Of a DNA stretch of 64,000 nucleotides, positions 29,901 through 37,413 are shown piece after piece. Below the pieces are notes generated by a model. It saw nothing but the letters and a program-made list of their open reading frames with translations, ran no database searches and was not told where the DNA came from. The first letter of the stretch is position 1; every line of letters starts with the position of its first letter. The stretch lies in NCBI RefSeq assembly GCF_003417535.1, contig NZ_QVLS01000007.1:124001-188000 (forward strand), read 5' to 3'. Origin of the DNA: Hydrogenophaga borbori (GTDB lineage: Bacteria; Pseudomonadota; Gammaproteobacteria; Burkholderiales; Burkholderiaceae_C). The position numbers and the translations under genes are program-made.

Positions 29901-30411
29901 GCCCGGCGAGGCGCGCGCGCCGCACGCGGTGTTTCTCGATCTCGCGATGCCCGGCATCGACGGCTGGGAGACGCGCCGGCGCCTGCGCGCCGCCGGCTGG
30001 GCCGGTGTGCCGCTGGCCATCGTCTCGGCCAACGCCTTCGACAAGGGCCTGCACAGCGAACTGGAACCCGGCGAGGCGCTGCCGCCGCAGGACTTCTTCG
30101 TCAAGCCGGTGCGGCGGTCGGAATTGCTGGCCTGGCTGGCGCAGCGACTGGACCTGCGCTGGACCGAGGCGGCCGCGGCGCCCGAGCCGCCGCCGCTGGC
30201 GCGGCCCGAGGCGGCGCCCCCGGCGCGCGAGGAGATCGCCCCGCTGCTGGAACTGGTGCGCCTGGGCTACACGCGCGGCATCCTGCAGTGGCTGGACGAC
30301 TGGGTGCGGCGGCGGCCCGAGCGCGCGGGCCAGGCCGCCGCGCTGGCCACGCTGGCGCGTGAGTTCCGCTTCGAGGCCATCGAACGGCAGCTGGGGCAGG
30401 ACCATGTCTGA
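26899..30411 (+). CDS. NCS1 permease fused to hybrid histidine kinase and receiver
   Basis: A 1170-residue membrane protein combining a transporter and a signalling kinase. Residues about 1-500 form an NCS1-type (nucleobase/cytosine/hydantoin) permease with roughly twelve helices. Residues 528-568 hold eight Cys and two His (CVIC, then CSLCC and CGDLCKPH), like a metal-binding knuckle. Two further helices lie at about 596-616 and 645-665, then a coiled coil, the kinase H-box ISHELRTPLN with His720, N-box LINLLGNAVKFT, and ATP-binding domain to about 935. A receiver domain (958-1075) has phosphoacceptor Asp1014 in FLDLAMPG and Lys in FFVKPV. About 95 further residues follow. The start is GTG. 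It is divergent from ureA and overlaps a LuxR-type regulator by 8 bases, its likely partner. The ligand is unknown. Confidence 0.88.
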   Translation: MNASSADPAAAAPDAPQRIIKVRRDYNSWVGSETLEDYALRYTPQRFRKWSEWRVANTAFGVASFLVLEAVGATLLLSVGFTNAALAILATGLIIFLAGLPISVYAARHGVDMDLLTRGAGFGYIGSTITSLIYASFTFIFFALEAAVMAYALELALDIPPAWGYLICALVVIPLVTHGVSVISRFQMWTQPLWLVMMVVPFLAVAVHAPETFREVAHYAGASGTAMGFDWHLFGAALTVGIALITQMGEQADYLRFMPARQPGRGLRWWAAVVAGGPGWVLIGVLKMLGGALLAYLAIRHSVPAERAVDPNQMYLAAYDFLLPHGWAVAATALFVVVSQLKINVTNAYAGSLAWSNFFSRLTHSHPGRVVWVVFNTFIAFLLMEMNVFQALGQVLGVYANIAIAWIMAVVADLIVNKPLGLSPPGIEFKRAHLYDINPVGVGAMALASVVSITAHLGVMGPTAEAFSAVIAMVTAFLAAPAIAWLTRGRFYLARPSDPDTPRSRRRQAAGAPAMAGGRAGGAAGGVCVICEQVYEGPDMAHCPAYQGPICSLCCTLDARCGDLCKPHARLSVQWNGALRRLLPRRAWPYLDAGLAHYLLLMLIVAPLLAAVLGLLYRQEVQSLAATLGGGSASLLDTALRSGFLRVYAVLLLIAATVAWWLVLAHKSREVAQEESNRQTHLLMREIESHRRTDEALQQARHAAEQANQAKTRYISTISHELRTPLNSILGYAQLLQEDSGLAPHRAQAIRVIHRGGEHLLSLIEGTLDIARIEAGKFALDVKPMAFAATLAEVAGLFELQAAAKGLRFVYDTDGRLPEAVRADDKRVRQILINLLGNAVKFTRSGEVRLRVRHAREMAHFEVHDTGPGMGSADVERVFEPFARGAGEAGDRSGVVGTGLGLTIAKMLTDLMGGELSVRSAPGQGSVFTVRLFLPEMRGALPVRERVELPAGYEGERCRVLVVDNEEADRELLQRWLEPLGFEVQLARSGDHALELLAGLRPGEARAPHAVFLDLAMPGIDGWETRRRLRAAGWAGVPLAIVSANAFDKGLHSELEPGEALPPQDFFVKPVRRSELLAWLAQRLDLRWTEAAAAPEPPPLARPEAAPPAREEIAPLLELVRLGYTRGILQWLDDWVRRRPERAGQAAALATLAREFRFEAIERQLGQDHV

Positions 30412-31420
30412 GGCCATCGATCCGCAGCGCCTGTCGCCCCGCCTGCCGCGCGGCGAGCACCGCGTGGTGCTGCTGGTCGACGACGCGCCCGACAACCTGG
30501 CGCCCCTGCACGACGCGCTGGACGGCGCCGGCTACACCGTGCTCGTCGCGCTCGACGGCGAGAGCGCCATCCGCCGCGCGCGGCAGGCCCTGCCCGACAT
30601 GGTGCTGCTCGACGCGCTGATGCCCGGCATCGACGGTTTCGAGGTGGCGCGCCGCCTCAAGGCCGATGCGCTGACGGCCACCACGCCCATCATCTTCATG
30701 ACCGGCCTGACCGAGCCCGAGCACCTGGAGGCCGCGTTCGAGGCCGGGGGCGTGGACTACGTGACCAAGCCGGTCAAGCCGCGCGAGGTGATGGCCCGCA
30801 TGGCCCTGCACCTGCGCCAGGCGCGCCAGGCCCGCGACGGCGCGCGCGAGCGCAGCCAGGCGCGCCACGCGCTGGACGCCTTCGGCTACGCCACCATCAC
30901 CGTGCGCGCCAGCGACGGCCGCCTGCTGTGGCAGACGCCGCTCGCGCGCGAGCTGCTGCGCCAGCACGGCGGCGGCGATTCGGTGCACGCGCCCGAGGCC
31001 GTGCTGCACTGGCTGCGCCGCCACCTGGCCGACGCCCAGGCCCTGCGCGAGCCGCCCCGGCTCACCCTGCAGAACGGTCCGCGCCGCCTGAGCTTTCGCC
31101 TGCACCAGCGCGTGGGCGACGAGGACGGCGATCCCCTGGGCCAGGGCGACTGGCTGATCGTGATGCAGGAGACCTCGGATGAGTCGGCCTTCAGCGCGCT
31201 GTCGCAGGCCTTCGGCCTGACCGCGCGCGAGGCCGAGGTGCTCTACTGGGTCGTCAAGGGCAAGATCAACCGCGACATCGCCGACATCCTGGGCGCCAGC
31301 CCGGCCACGGTGAAGAAGCACCTGGAGCGCATCCACGCCAAGATGGGCGTGGAGACGCGCACGGCGGCGGCGGCGATGGCGATGCAGCGCGTGCGGCAGC
31401 TGGAGACGCTGAGGGGCTGA
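30404..31420 (+). CDS. LuxR-type response regulator paired with the permease-kinase
   Basis: A 338-residue regulator. The receiver domain has the acidic pair in LLVDDAPDN, phosphoacceptor Asp in VLLDALMPGIDGF, Thr in IFMTGL and Lys in YVTKPVKP. A middle region of about 120 residues (YATITVRASDGRLLWQTPLA) resembles a small PAS-like segment but is not certain. The C-terminal LuxR/GerE helix-turn-helix is plain (LTAREAEVLYWVVKGKINRD, then VKKHLERIHAKMGVETR). The start at 30404 overlaps the end of the permease-kinase gene, so the two proteins are almost certainly partners. Nearby candidate targets are ureA and the urt genes. Confidence 0.9.
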   Translation: MSEAIDPQRLSPRLPRGEHRVVLLVDDAPDNLAPLHDALDGAGYTVLVALDGESAIRRARQALPDMVLLDALMPGIDGFEVARRLKADALTATTPIIFMTGLTEPEHLEAAFEAGGVDYVTKPVKPREVMARMALHLRQARQARDGARERSQARHALDAFGYATITVRASDGRLLWQTPLARELLRQHGGGDSVHAPEAVLHWLRRHLADAQALREPPRLTLQNGPRRLSFRLHQRVGDEDGDPLGQGDWLIVMQETSDESAFSALSQAFGLTAREAEVLYWVVKGKINRDIADILGASPATVKKHLERIHAKMGVETRTAAAAMAMQRVRQLETLRG

Positions 31421-31469
31421 GGGCGGGCCGCGCTTGGCGGACAATCCGCGTTCGCTGCCCGTTCCCGCC

Positions 31470-32798
31470 ATGCGACTGCGCACCAAGATCCTCCTGCTGG
31501 CCATCCTGCCGTTGCTGGCCGCGCTCGCGCTCATCGCCCTGGCCGTGCAGCAGCAGGAGCGCGCGCTGGCGCAGCGCGAGTACGCCCTGGTCGAGCGCGC
31601 CTACATGGACGCGCGGCGCAGCGAGTTGCGCAGCTACGTGGACCTGGCCGTGAGCACGGTGCGGCCGCTCTACGACCGGCGCGGCGGCGAGGCGGAGCGT
31701 GAACAGGCGCTGCGCCTGCTGGCGTCGCTCGACTACGGCCCCGACGGCTACTTCTTCGTCTACGACCTCCAGGGCAAGGTGCTGATGCACTCGCGCCAGA
31801 CCGAGCTGGTGGGCCAGAACCTCTGGGCGCTGAGAGACCCGCAGGGCCGGCCCACCATCCAGCGCCTGATCGCCCAGGCGCGCGCGGGCGGCGGTTTCGT
31901 CGACTACCTGTGGCAACAGCCCTCCAGCGGCCTGGTCAAACCCAAGCTGGGCTATGTCATCGCGCTCGAGCGCTGGGGCTGGATGATGGGCACCGGCCTG
32001 TACCTCGACGGCATCCAGGCCACGCTGTCGCAGCTGGAGCGCGAGGCCAACCGCAACATCGCCACCACGCTGCTGTGGATCGCCGGCATCGCGGCCTTTG
32101 GCATCGCCCTCATCAGCGCCAGCGGCCTGGCGCTCAACCTCAGCGAGCAGCGCGTGGCCGAGAACAAGCTGCGCCTGCTCGCGCGCCAGGTGCAGCAGTC
32201 GCAGGAGGACGAGCGCGCGCGCCTGGCGCGCGAGCTGCACGACGGCGTCAGCCAGACCCTGGTGTCGAGCAAGCTGCTGGTGGAGGCGGGCGCGGCGGAT
32301 GGCGATCGCGAGTCCCTGGCGCGCGCCCTGCGCCAGCTCGAAAACAGCCTGGTGGAGGTGCGGCGCATCTCGCACCGCCTGCGCCCCGCCTTGCTCGACA
32401 ACCTGGGCCTGCCCGCCGCGCTGCAGCACCTGGCGCGCGAGGTCGAAGACGCCAGCGGCCTGGCGGTGGCCGTGCGCCTGGAGGGCGCGCCGCGCGAGCT
32501 GGGCGACGAGGTCAAGACGGCGCTCTTTCGCATCGCCCAGGAGGGCCTGACCAATGTGGTCAAGCACGCGCAGGCCCGCCAGGTCGAGTTGCTGCTGGGC
32601 TTTGGCACCGGCGGCGCGCTGCGCCTGAGCCTGACCGACGACGGCCGAGGCTTCGACGAGCAGGCCGTGCAGCTCGACCCGGAACGCGGCATTGGCCTGC
32701 GCAACATGCGCGAGCGCCTGGCGGCCATCGGCGGGCGCCTGCGCATCCAGTCCGCGCCCGGCCATGGCACCCAGCTGGAGGCCGCGCTGTCCGCCTGA
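31470..32798 (+). CDS. Cache-domain sensor histidine kinase (NarX/HisKA_3 type)
   Basis: Inner-membrane kinase of 442 residues. Helix 1 is LLLAILPLLAALALIALAV, then an extracytoplasmic single-Cache domain of about 150 residues (YGPDGYFFVYDLQGKVLMH is the hallmark), helix 2 near TTLLWIAGIAAFGIALISA, and a HisKA_3 domain with RARLARELHDGVSQTL, followed by the ATP-binding domain with DDGRGF and GIGLRNMRERL. Single-Cache kinases often sense small carboxylates. The regulator gene follows after 8 bases, then cstA, so a role in sensing pyruvate or a similar acid is plausible. The start is taken at the ATG at 31470. Confidence 0.88.
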   Translation: MRLRTKILLLAILPLLAALALIALAVQQQERALAQREYALVERAYMDARRSELRSYVDLAVSTVRPLYDRRGGEAEREQALRLLASLDYGPDGYFFVYDLQGKVLMHSRQTELVGQNLWALRDPQGRPTIQRLIAQARAGGGFVDYLWQQPSSGLVKPKLGYVIALERWGWMMGTGLYLDGIQATLSQLEREANRNIATTLLWIAGIAAFGIALISASGLALNLSEQRVAENKLRLLARQVQQSQEDERARLARELHDGVSQTLVSSKLLVEAGAADGDRESLARALRQLENSLVEVRRISHRLRPALLDNLGLPAALQHLAREVEDASGLAVAVRLEGAPRELGDEVKTALFRIAQEGLTNVVKHAQARQVELLLGFGTGGALRLSLTDDGRGFDEQAVQLDPERGIGLRNMRERLAAIGGRLRIQSAPGHGTQLEAALSA

Positions 32799-32806
32799 GC
32801 TTTCCC

Positions 32807-33442
32807 ATGAACGCCCCCGGCAAGCCCATCCGCATCCTGCTCGTCGATGACCACCCCATGGTGCGCGAGGGCTTGCGCGCGCGCCTGTCCAGCGTGCCGC
32901 GCCTGCAGGTGGTGGGCGAGGCCGGCGACGCCGCCGAGGCGCTGCGCCAGCTCGAGCTGAACCCGCCCGACGTGGTGCTGCAGGACGTGGGCCTGAAGGA
33001 TGGCAACGGCATCGACCTGGTGCAGGCCATGCTGGCGCGCCAGCCCACGCTGCGCGTGCTGATGTTCAGCATGTACGACAACCCCGAGTACGTGCAGCGC
33101 GCCCTGCAGGCGGGCGCGCGCGGCTACGTGCTCAAGGAAACGCCGGCCGAGGAGGTGCTGGCCGCCATCGACGCCGTGGTGGCGGGCGGCACCTTCCTCA
33201 GCCCCGCCGTCTCGCGCCGCCTGTTCCGCGGCCAGGCGCCGCGGCCCATGCTCACGCCGCGCGAAAGCCAGATCCTCAGCGCCCTGGGCCGGGGCGAATC
33301 GAGCAAGCACATCGCCCAGGCCATGCACCTGAGCGTGCGCACCGTCGAGGCGCACCGCCAGAGCATCAAGCGCAAGCTGGGCATCGAAGGCCAGGCCGAG
33401 CTCATCAAGTACGCGGTGGAGCACGCGCGCGAAGCGCCCTGA
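32807..33442 (+). CDS. NarL/FixJ-family response regulator
   Basis: A 211-residue regulator: receiver domain with LLVDDHPMVREGLRARL, phosphoacceptor Asp in VVLQDVGLKDG and Lys in GYVLKETP, and a LuxR-type helix-turn-helix (LTPRESQILSALGRGESSKH, then VRTVEAHRQSIKRKLGI). It is the partner of the upstream Cache kinase, and cstA starts 166 bases downstream. Regulators of this type control cstA-like carriers in Pseudomonas and relatives, which fits the position. Confidence 0.9.
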   Translation: MNAPGKPIRILLVDDHPMVREGLRARLSSVPRLQVVGEAGDAAEALRQLELNPPDVVLQDVGLKDGNGIDLVQAMLARQPTLRVLMFSMYDNPEYVQRALQAGARGYVLKETPAEEVLAAIDAVVAGGTFLSPAVSRRLFRGQAPRPMLTPRESQILSALGRGESSKHIAQAMHLSVRTVEAHRQSIKRKLGIEGQAELIKYAVEHAREAP

Positions 33443-33471
33443 GCCCGCTGCCGCCGCGCTGCGGGGGGTGA

Positions 33472-33489
33472 TTAAGGGTTTTCCCTTAA
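33472..33489. promoter_or_regulatory. Inverted repeat upstream of cstA
   Basis: A perfect repeat TTAAGGG-TTTT-CCCTTAA in the 166-base gap between the regulator gene and cstA, about 120 bases before the cstA start. Its AT-rich arms stand out from the surroundings. It is a good candidate operator for the neighbouring LuxR-type regulator. Confidence 0.45.
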
Positions 33490-33568
33490 GTGGTGCCGCG
33501 CGGGATCGATCGTGGTGCAACGGATGCGCCACGGCGGTGCGCTGACCATACTGCGCGGCGCCCGGCGG

Positions 33569-33591
33569 CCCCGCCTTTTCTGGGGGCGGGG
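33569..33591 (+). promoter_or_regulatory. GC-rich hairpin just before the cstA ribosome site
   Basis: A 7-bp stem CCCCGCC/GGCGGGG with a 9-base loop ends three bases before the strong Shine-Dalgarno AAGAGGAG (33595-33602). It could modulate ribosome access or mRNA stability, or be incidental. Confidence 0.35.
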
Positions 33592-33608
33592 CTCAAGAGG
33601 AGACTGGC

Positions 33609-35681
33609 ATGTCTGGACTGGGTCGCCACCTCGGGTGGCTTTTCGTGGCCGTGTTGGGCGCCTTCGCGCTCGCGGCCGTGGCGCTGGGGCGCGGCGAGGC
33701 CGTCAGCGCCCTGTGGGTGGTGGTCGCCGCCGTCTGCGTCTACCTCATTGCCTACCGCTACTACAGCCTGTTCCTCGCCACCAAAGTGCTGGGCCTGGAC
33801 GGCCAGCGCATGACGCCCGCCTGGCGCCACAACGACGGCCTGGACTACGTGCCCACGCACAAGTACGTGCTCTACGGCCACCACTTCGCCGCCATCGCGG
33901 GCGCCGGTCCGCTGGTGGGCCCGGTGCTGGCCGCGCAGATGGGCTACCTGCCCGGGCTGCTGTGGCTGCTGGCCGGCGTGGTGTTCGCCGGCGCGGTGCA
34001 GGACTTCATCGTGCTGTTCATCTCCACGCGCCGCGACGGCCGCTCGCTGGGCGACCTGATCAAGCAGGAGATGGGCACCGTGCCCGGCCTGATCGCGCTG
34101 TTCGGCGCCTTCATGATCATGATCATCATCCTCGCGGTGCTGGCGCTGATCGTGGTCAAGGCCCTGGCCGACTCGCCCTGGGGCACCTTCACCGTGGCGG
34201 CCACCATCCCGGTGGCGCTGTTCATGGGCGTGTACCTGCGATTCATCCGCCCCGGTCGCATCGGCGAGGTCTCGGTGATCGGCTTCGTGCTGCTCATGCT
34301 GGCCATCGTGGGCGGCCAGTGGGTGCACGAGAGCCCGGTCTGGGCGCCGCTGTTCACCTACGACGGCAAGGCGCTGACCTGGATGCTCATCGGCTACGGC
34401 TTCGTCGCCGCTTCCATCCCGGTGTGGCTGCTGCTGGCGCCGCGCGACTACCTCTCCACCTTCCTCAAGATCGGCACCATCGTCGCACTGGCCATCGGCA
34501 TCGTGATCGTCGCCCCGCCGCTGCAGATGCCCGCCATGACGCAGTTCGCGGCCGGCAACGGCCCGGTGTGGTCGGGCAACCTGTTCCCCTTCCTGTTCAT
34601 CACCATCGCCTGCGGCGCGGTGTCGGGCTTTCACGCGCTGATCTCCTCGGGCACCACGCCCAAGATGCTGGACAACGAGACCCACGCGCGCTTCATCGGC
34701 TACGGCGGCATGCTGGCCGAGTCCTTCGTCGCCGTCATGGCCCTGGTCGCCGCCGCCTGCATCGACCCCGGTGTCTACTTCGCCATGAACAGCCCGGCCG
34801 CGCTGGTGGGCAACACGCCCGAGCTGGTCGCGGCCAAGCTGTCCACCTGGGGCTTCGTGATCACGCCCGAGATGCTGGTGCAGACCGCCAGGGACGTGGG
34901 CGAGAACACCATCCTGGCGCGCGCCGGCGGCGCGCCCACGCTGGCCGTGGGCATGGCCCACATCCTGCACCAGGTGGTGGGCGGCAAGACCATGATGGCC
35001 TTCTGGTACCACTTCGCCATCCTGTTCGAGGCCCTGTTCATCCTCACCGCGGTCGACGCCGGCACGCGCGCGGGCCGCTTCATGCTGCAAGACCTCATGG
35101 GCAGCTTCGTGCCCGCGCTCAAGCGCACCGACTCGCTGCCCGCCAACCTGATCGCCACCGCCCTGTGCGTGGCGGCCTGGGGCTACTTCCTCTACCAGGG
35201 CGTGGTCGACCCGCTGGGCGGCATCAACACCCTGTGGCCGCTGTTCGGCATCGCCAACCAGATGCTGGCCGCCGTGGCCCTGATGCTGGGCACCGTGGTG
35301 CTCTACAAGATGAAGAAGGACCGCTACGCCTGGGTCACCATGGCGCCCGCGGCCTGGCTGCTGGTCTGCACGCTGTCGGCGGGCTGGCTCAAGATCTTCT
35401 CCAGCGACCCCAAGGTGGGCTTCCTGTCCAACGCCCAGCGCTACGCCGACGCCATCCAGCAGGGCGTGCTGCTGGCGCCGGCCAAGACGGCAGAAGCCAT
35501 GTCGCGCATCGTCTTCAACAACCGCCTGGACGCGGTGCTGTGCGGCCTGTTCATGTTCGTGGTGCTGAGTGTGCTGGTCTACAGCGTCAAGAGCATCTTG
35601 CAGGCGCGCGCCGAGCGGCACGCCACCGCGAACGAGGTGCCCTTCGAAGCGCTGCCGGCCGGCGCCAATGCCGGTGCCTGA
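33609..35681 (+). CDS. cstA: CstA-family pyruvate/peptide transporter
   Basis: Inner-membrane carrier of 690 residues with many hydrophobic helices. CstA and its relative BtsT import pyruvate, and CstA has also been linked to peptide use. The family stretch ATKVLGLDGQRMTPAWRHND and KYVLYGHHFAAIAGAGPLVG near residues 56-105 is diagnostic, as is SGTTPKMLDNE. It begins with a strong ribosome site and overlaps ybdD by 14 bases. The Cache kinase/regulator pair lies just upstream and probably controls it. Confidence 0.95.
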   Translation: MSGLGRHLGWLFVAVLGAFALAAVALGRGEAVSALWVVVAAVCVYLIAYRYYSLFLATKVLGLDGQRMTPAWRHNDGLDYVPTHKYVLYGHHFAAIAGAGPLVGPVLAAQMGYLPGLLWLLAGVVFAGAVQDFIVLFISTRRDGRSLGDLIKQEMGTVPGLIALFGAFMIMIIILAVLALIVVKALADSPWGTFTVAATIPVALFMGVYLRFIRPGRIGEVSVIGFVLLMLAIVGGQWVHESPVWAPLFTYDGKALTWMLIGYGFVAASIPVWLLLAPRDYLSTFLKIGTIVALAIGIVIVAPPLQMPAMTQFAAGNGPVWSGNLFPFLFITIACGAVSGFHALISSGTTPKMLDNETHARFIGYGGMLAESFVAVMALVAAACIDPGVYFAMNSPAALVGNTPELVAAKLSTWGFVITPEMLVQTARDVGENTILARAGGAPTLAVGMAHILHQVVGGKTMMAFWYHFAILFEALFILTAVDAGTRAGRFMLQDLMGSFVPALKRTDSLPANLIATALCVAAWGYFLYQGVVDPLGGINTLWPLFGIANQMLAAVALMLGTVVLYKMKKDRYAWVTMAPAAWLLVCTLSAGWLKIFSSDPKVGFLSNAQRYADAIQQGVLLAPAKTAEAMSRIVFNNRLDAVLCGLFMFVVLSVLVYSVKSILQARAERHATANEVPFEALPAGANAGA

Positions 35682-35898
35682 GAACGCTTCGCCCGGCAAG
35701 GGCCTGCTCGACGACATCGGGCGGGCCGGCCGCTACCTGACCCAGAGCTTTCGCCTCATGGTCGGTGTGCCCGACTACGGCAGCTACGTGGCCCACATGA
35801 AGGCCACGCACCCGGACCAGCCGCCCATGAGCTACGAGGCCTTCTTCCGCGAGCGCCAGGCCGCGCGCTACGGCTCGCGCATGGGGCGCTGCTGCTGA
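35668..35898 (+). CDS. ybdD: YbdD/YjiX-family small protein
   Basis: A 76-residue soluble protein (DUF466) found next to cstA or btsT and needed for their function in some bacteria. Family features are LTQSFRLMVGVPDYGSYVAH, MSYEAFFRERQAARYG and a short Cys-containing end (GRCC). The ATG at 35668 overlaps the 3' end of cstA, indicating coupled translation. Confidence 0.93.
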   Translation: MPVPENASPGKGLLDDIGRAGRYLTQSFRLMVGVPDYGSYVAHMKATHPDQPPMSYEAFFRERQAARYGSRMGRCC

Positions 35899-35908
35899 CC
35901 GGTCGGCC

Positions 35909-35932
35909 GGGCGCGCCCACCGGGGCGCGCCC
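35909..35932 (+). terminator. GC hairpin after cstA-ybdD
   Basis: A perfect 10-bp stem GGGCGCGCCC on both sides of an ACCG loop, 10 bases after the ybdD stop. There is no T tract, so termination is only moderately supported. Confidence 0.45.
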
Positions 35933-35950
35933 AGCCTTCGCCCGAGGCGC

Positions 35951-35975
35951 GTACGCCAAGCGGCGTACATACGCC
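35951..35975. promoter_or_regulatory. Inverted repeat in the urtA upstream region
   Basis: GTACGCC-AAGC-GGCGTAC (35951-35968) is a perfect 7-bp inverted repeat, followed directly by a further partial copy, ATACGCC. It lies about 120 bases before urtA in a 189-base gap. It may be a regulator site. No sigma-54 promoter (GG-N10-GC type with TGGCAC/TTGC) was recognised. Confidence 0.35.
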
Positions 35976-36087
35976 ATCCCCGCTTCTTCCTAGCATCCGT
36001 TTCGTCCGCTGTCAGGGCCTTCGGGCCCGCCTCAGCGGCGCGAATCCCGTCCCACGGGCCCCCAACGGATCCAGCTGGAGAAGCGCC

Positions 36088-37395
36088 ATGTCGTCGAACA
36101 CCTCCCAACCGCGTCGCCTGACGCTCAAGACCCTGGCGGCCGCCGCCACCGCCGCCTCGCTCGGCTTCACCGGCCTGAGCGCGCACGCCCAGGACACCAT
36201 CAAGGTCGGTGTGCTGCACAGCCTGTCGGGCACCATGGCCATTTCGGAAACCGTGCTCAAGGACACGGTGCTCATGGCCATCGACGAGATCAACGCCAAG
36301 GGCGGCCTGCTGGGCAAGAAGCTCGAGCCCGTGGTGGTGGACCCGGCCTCCAACTGGCCCCTGTTCGCCGAAAAGACCAAGCAGCTGCTCACGCAGGACA
36401 AGGTCGCGGTGATCTTCGGCTGCTGGACCTCGGTCAGCCGCAAGTCGGTGCTGCCGGTGGTGGAAGAGAACAACGGCCTGTTGTTCTACCCCGTGCAATA
36501 CGAGGGCGAGGAGCTCAGCCCCAACGTGTTCTACACCGGTGCCGCGCCCAACCAGCAGGCCATTCCGGCGGTGGAGTACCTCATGAGCAAGGACGGCGGA
36601 TCGGCCAAGCGCTGGGTGCTGCTGGGCACCGACTACGTCTACCCGCGCACCACCAACAAGATCCTGCGCGCCTTCCTCAAGAGCAAGGGCGTGAGCGAGG
36701 CCGACATCATGGAGGAGTACACCCCCTTCGGCCACAGCGACTACCAGACCATCATCGCCAAGATCAAGAAGTTCGCGGCCGAGGGCAAGAAGACGGCCGT
36801 GGTCTCCACCATCAACGGCGACTCCAACGTGCCCTTCTACAAGGAACTGGGCAACGCGGGCCTCTCCGCCAAGGACGTGCCGGTGGTGGCCTTCTCCGTG
36901 GGCGAGGAAGAGCTGCGCGGCGTGGACACCAAGCCGCTGGTGGGCCATCTGGCCGCCTGGAACTACTTCATGAGCATCAAGAGCCCGGCCAACACGGCCT
37001 TCGTGAAGAAGTGGAGCGACTACGCCAAGGCCAAGAACATCGCCGGCCACAAGGACAAGCCCATCACCAACGATCCGATGGAGGCCACCTACATCGGCTT
37101 CAACATGTGGGCGCAGGCCGTGACCAAGGCCAAGAGCACCGACGTGGACAAGGTGCGCGAGGCCATGGCGGGCCAGACCTTCCCGGCACCGGGCGGCTTC
37201 GTCTCCACCATGGACAAGGAGAACCACCACCTGCACAAGCCGGTGTTCATTGGCGAGGTGCGCGCCGACGGCCAGTTCAACGTGGTGTGGAAGACCCCGG
37301 GCCCGGTGGTGGCCGACCCCTGGAGCGACTACATCCCCGAGAACAAGGGCAAGAAGAACGTGCCCAGCAAGGCCGCCAAGGTGGCGTCCAAGTAA
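36088..37395 (+). CDS. urtA: Urea ABC transporter substrate-binding protein UrtA
   Basis: Periplasmic binding protein of the high-affinity urea importer, 435 residues. The N-terminus carries a twin-arginine-like signal (PRRLTLKTLAAAA, ending AHAQD at about residue 35). The mature part begins DTIKVGVLHSLSGTMAISE, typical of UrtA/AmiC, with VIFGCWTSVSRKSVLPVVE. A ribosome site GGAGAAG precedes the ATG. First gene of urtABCDE, the usual order, with urtB 18 bases downstream. Confidence 0.96.
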   Translation: MSSNTSQPRRLTLKTLAAAATAASLGFTGLSAHAQDTIKVGVLHSLSGTMAISETVLKDTVLMAIDEINAKGGLLGKKLEPVVVDPASNWPLFAEKTKQLLTQDKVAVIFGCWTSVSRKSVLPVVEENNGLLFYPVQYEGEELSPNVFYTGAAPNQQAIPAVEYLMSKDGGSAKRWVLLGTDYVYPRTTNKILRAFLKSKGVSEADIMEEYTPFGHSDYQTIIAKIKKFAAEGKKTAVVSTINGDSNVPFYKELGNAGLSAKDVPVVAFSVGEEELRGVDTKPLVGHLAAWNYFMSIKSPANTAFVKKWSDYAKAKNIAGHKDKPITNDPMEATYIGFNMWAQAVTKAKSTDVDKVREAMAGQTFPAPGGFVSTMDKENHHLHKPVFIGEVRADGQFNVVWKTPGPVVADPWSDYIPENKGKKNVPSKAAKVASK

Positions 37396-37413
37396 GCCGG
37401 TGGTGGAGGCCCG

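Noticed and set aside
26806..30495. A 1229-codon open frame on the minus strand opposite the permease-kinase gene
   Set aside because: Composition is rich in His, Arg, Gln and Ala with no domain, as expected for the complement of a GC-rich gene. The plus-strand gene has clear motifs throughout.
35899..36087. Sigma-54/NtrC promoter for urtA
   Set aside because: No TGGCAC-N5-TTGC-like -24/-12 pair could be found; only the inverted repeat is reported.
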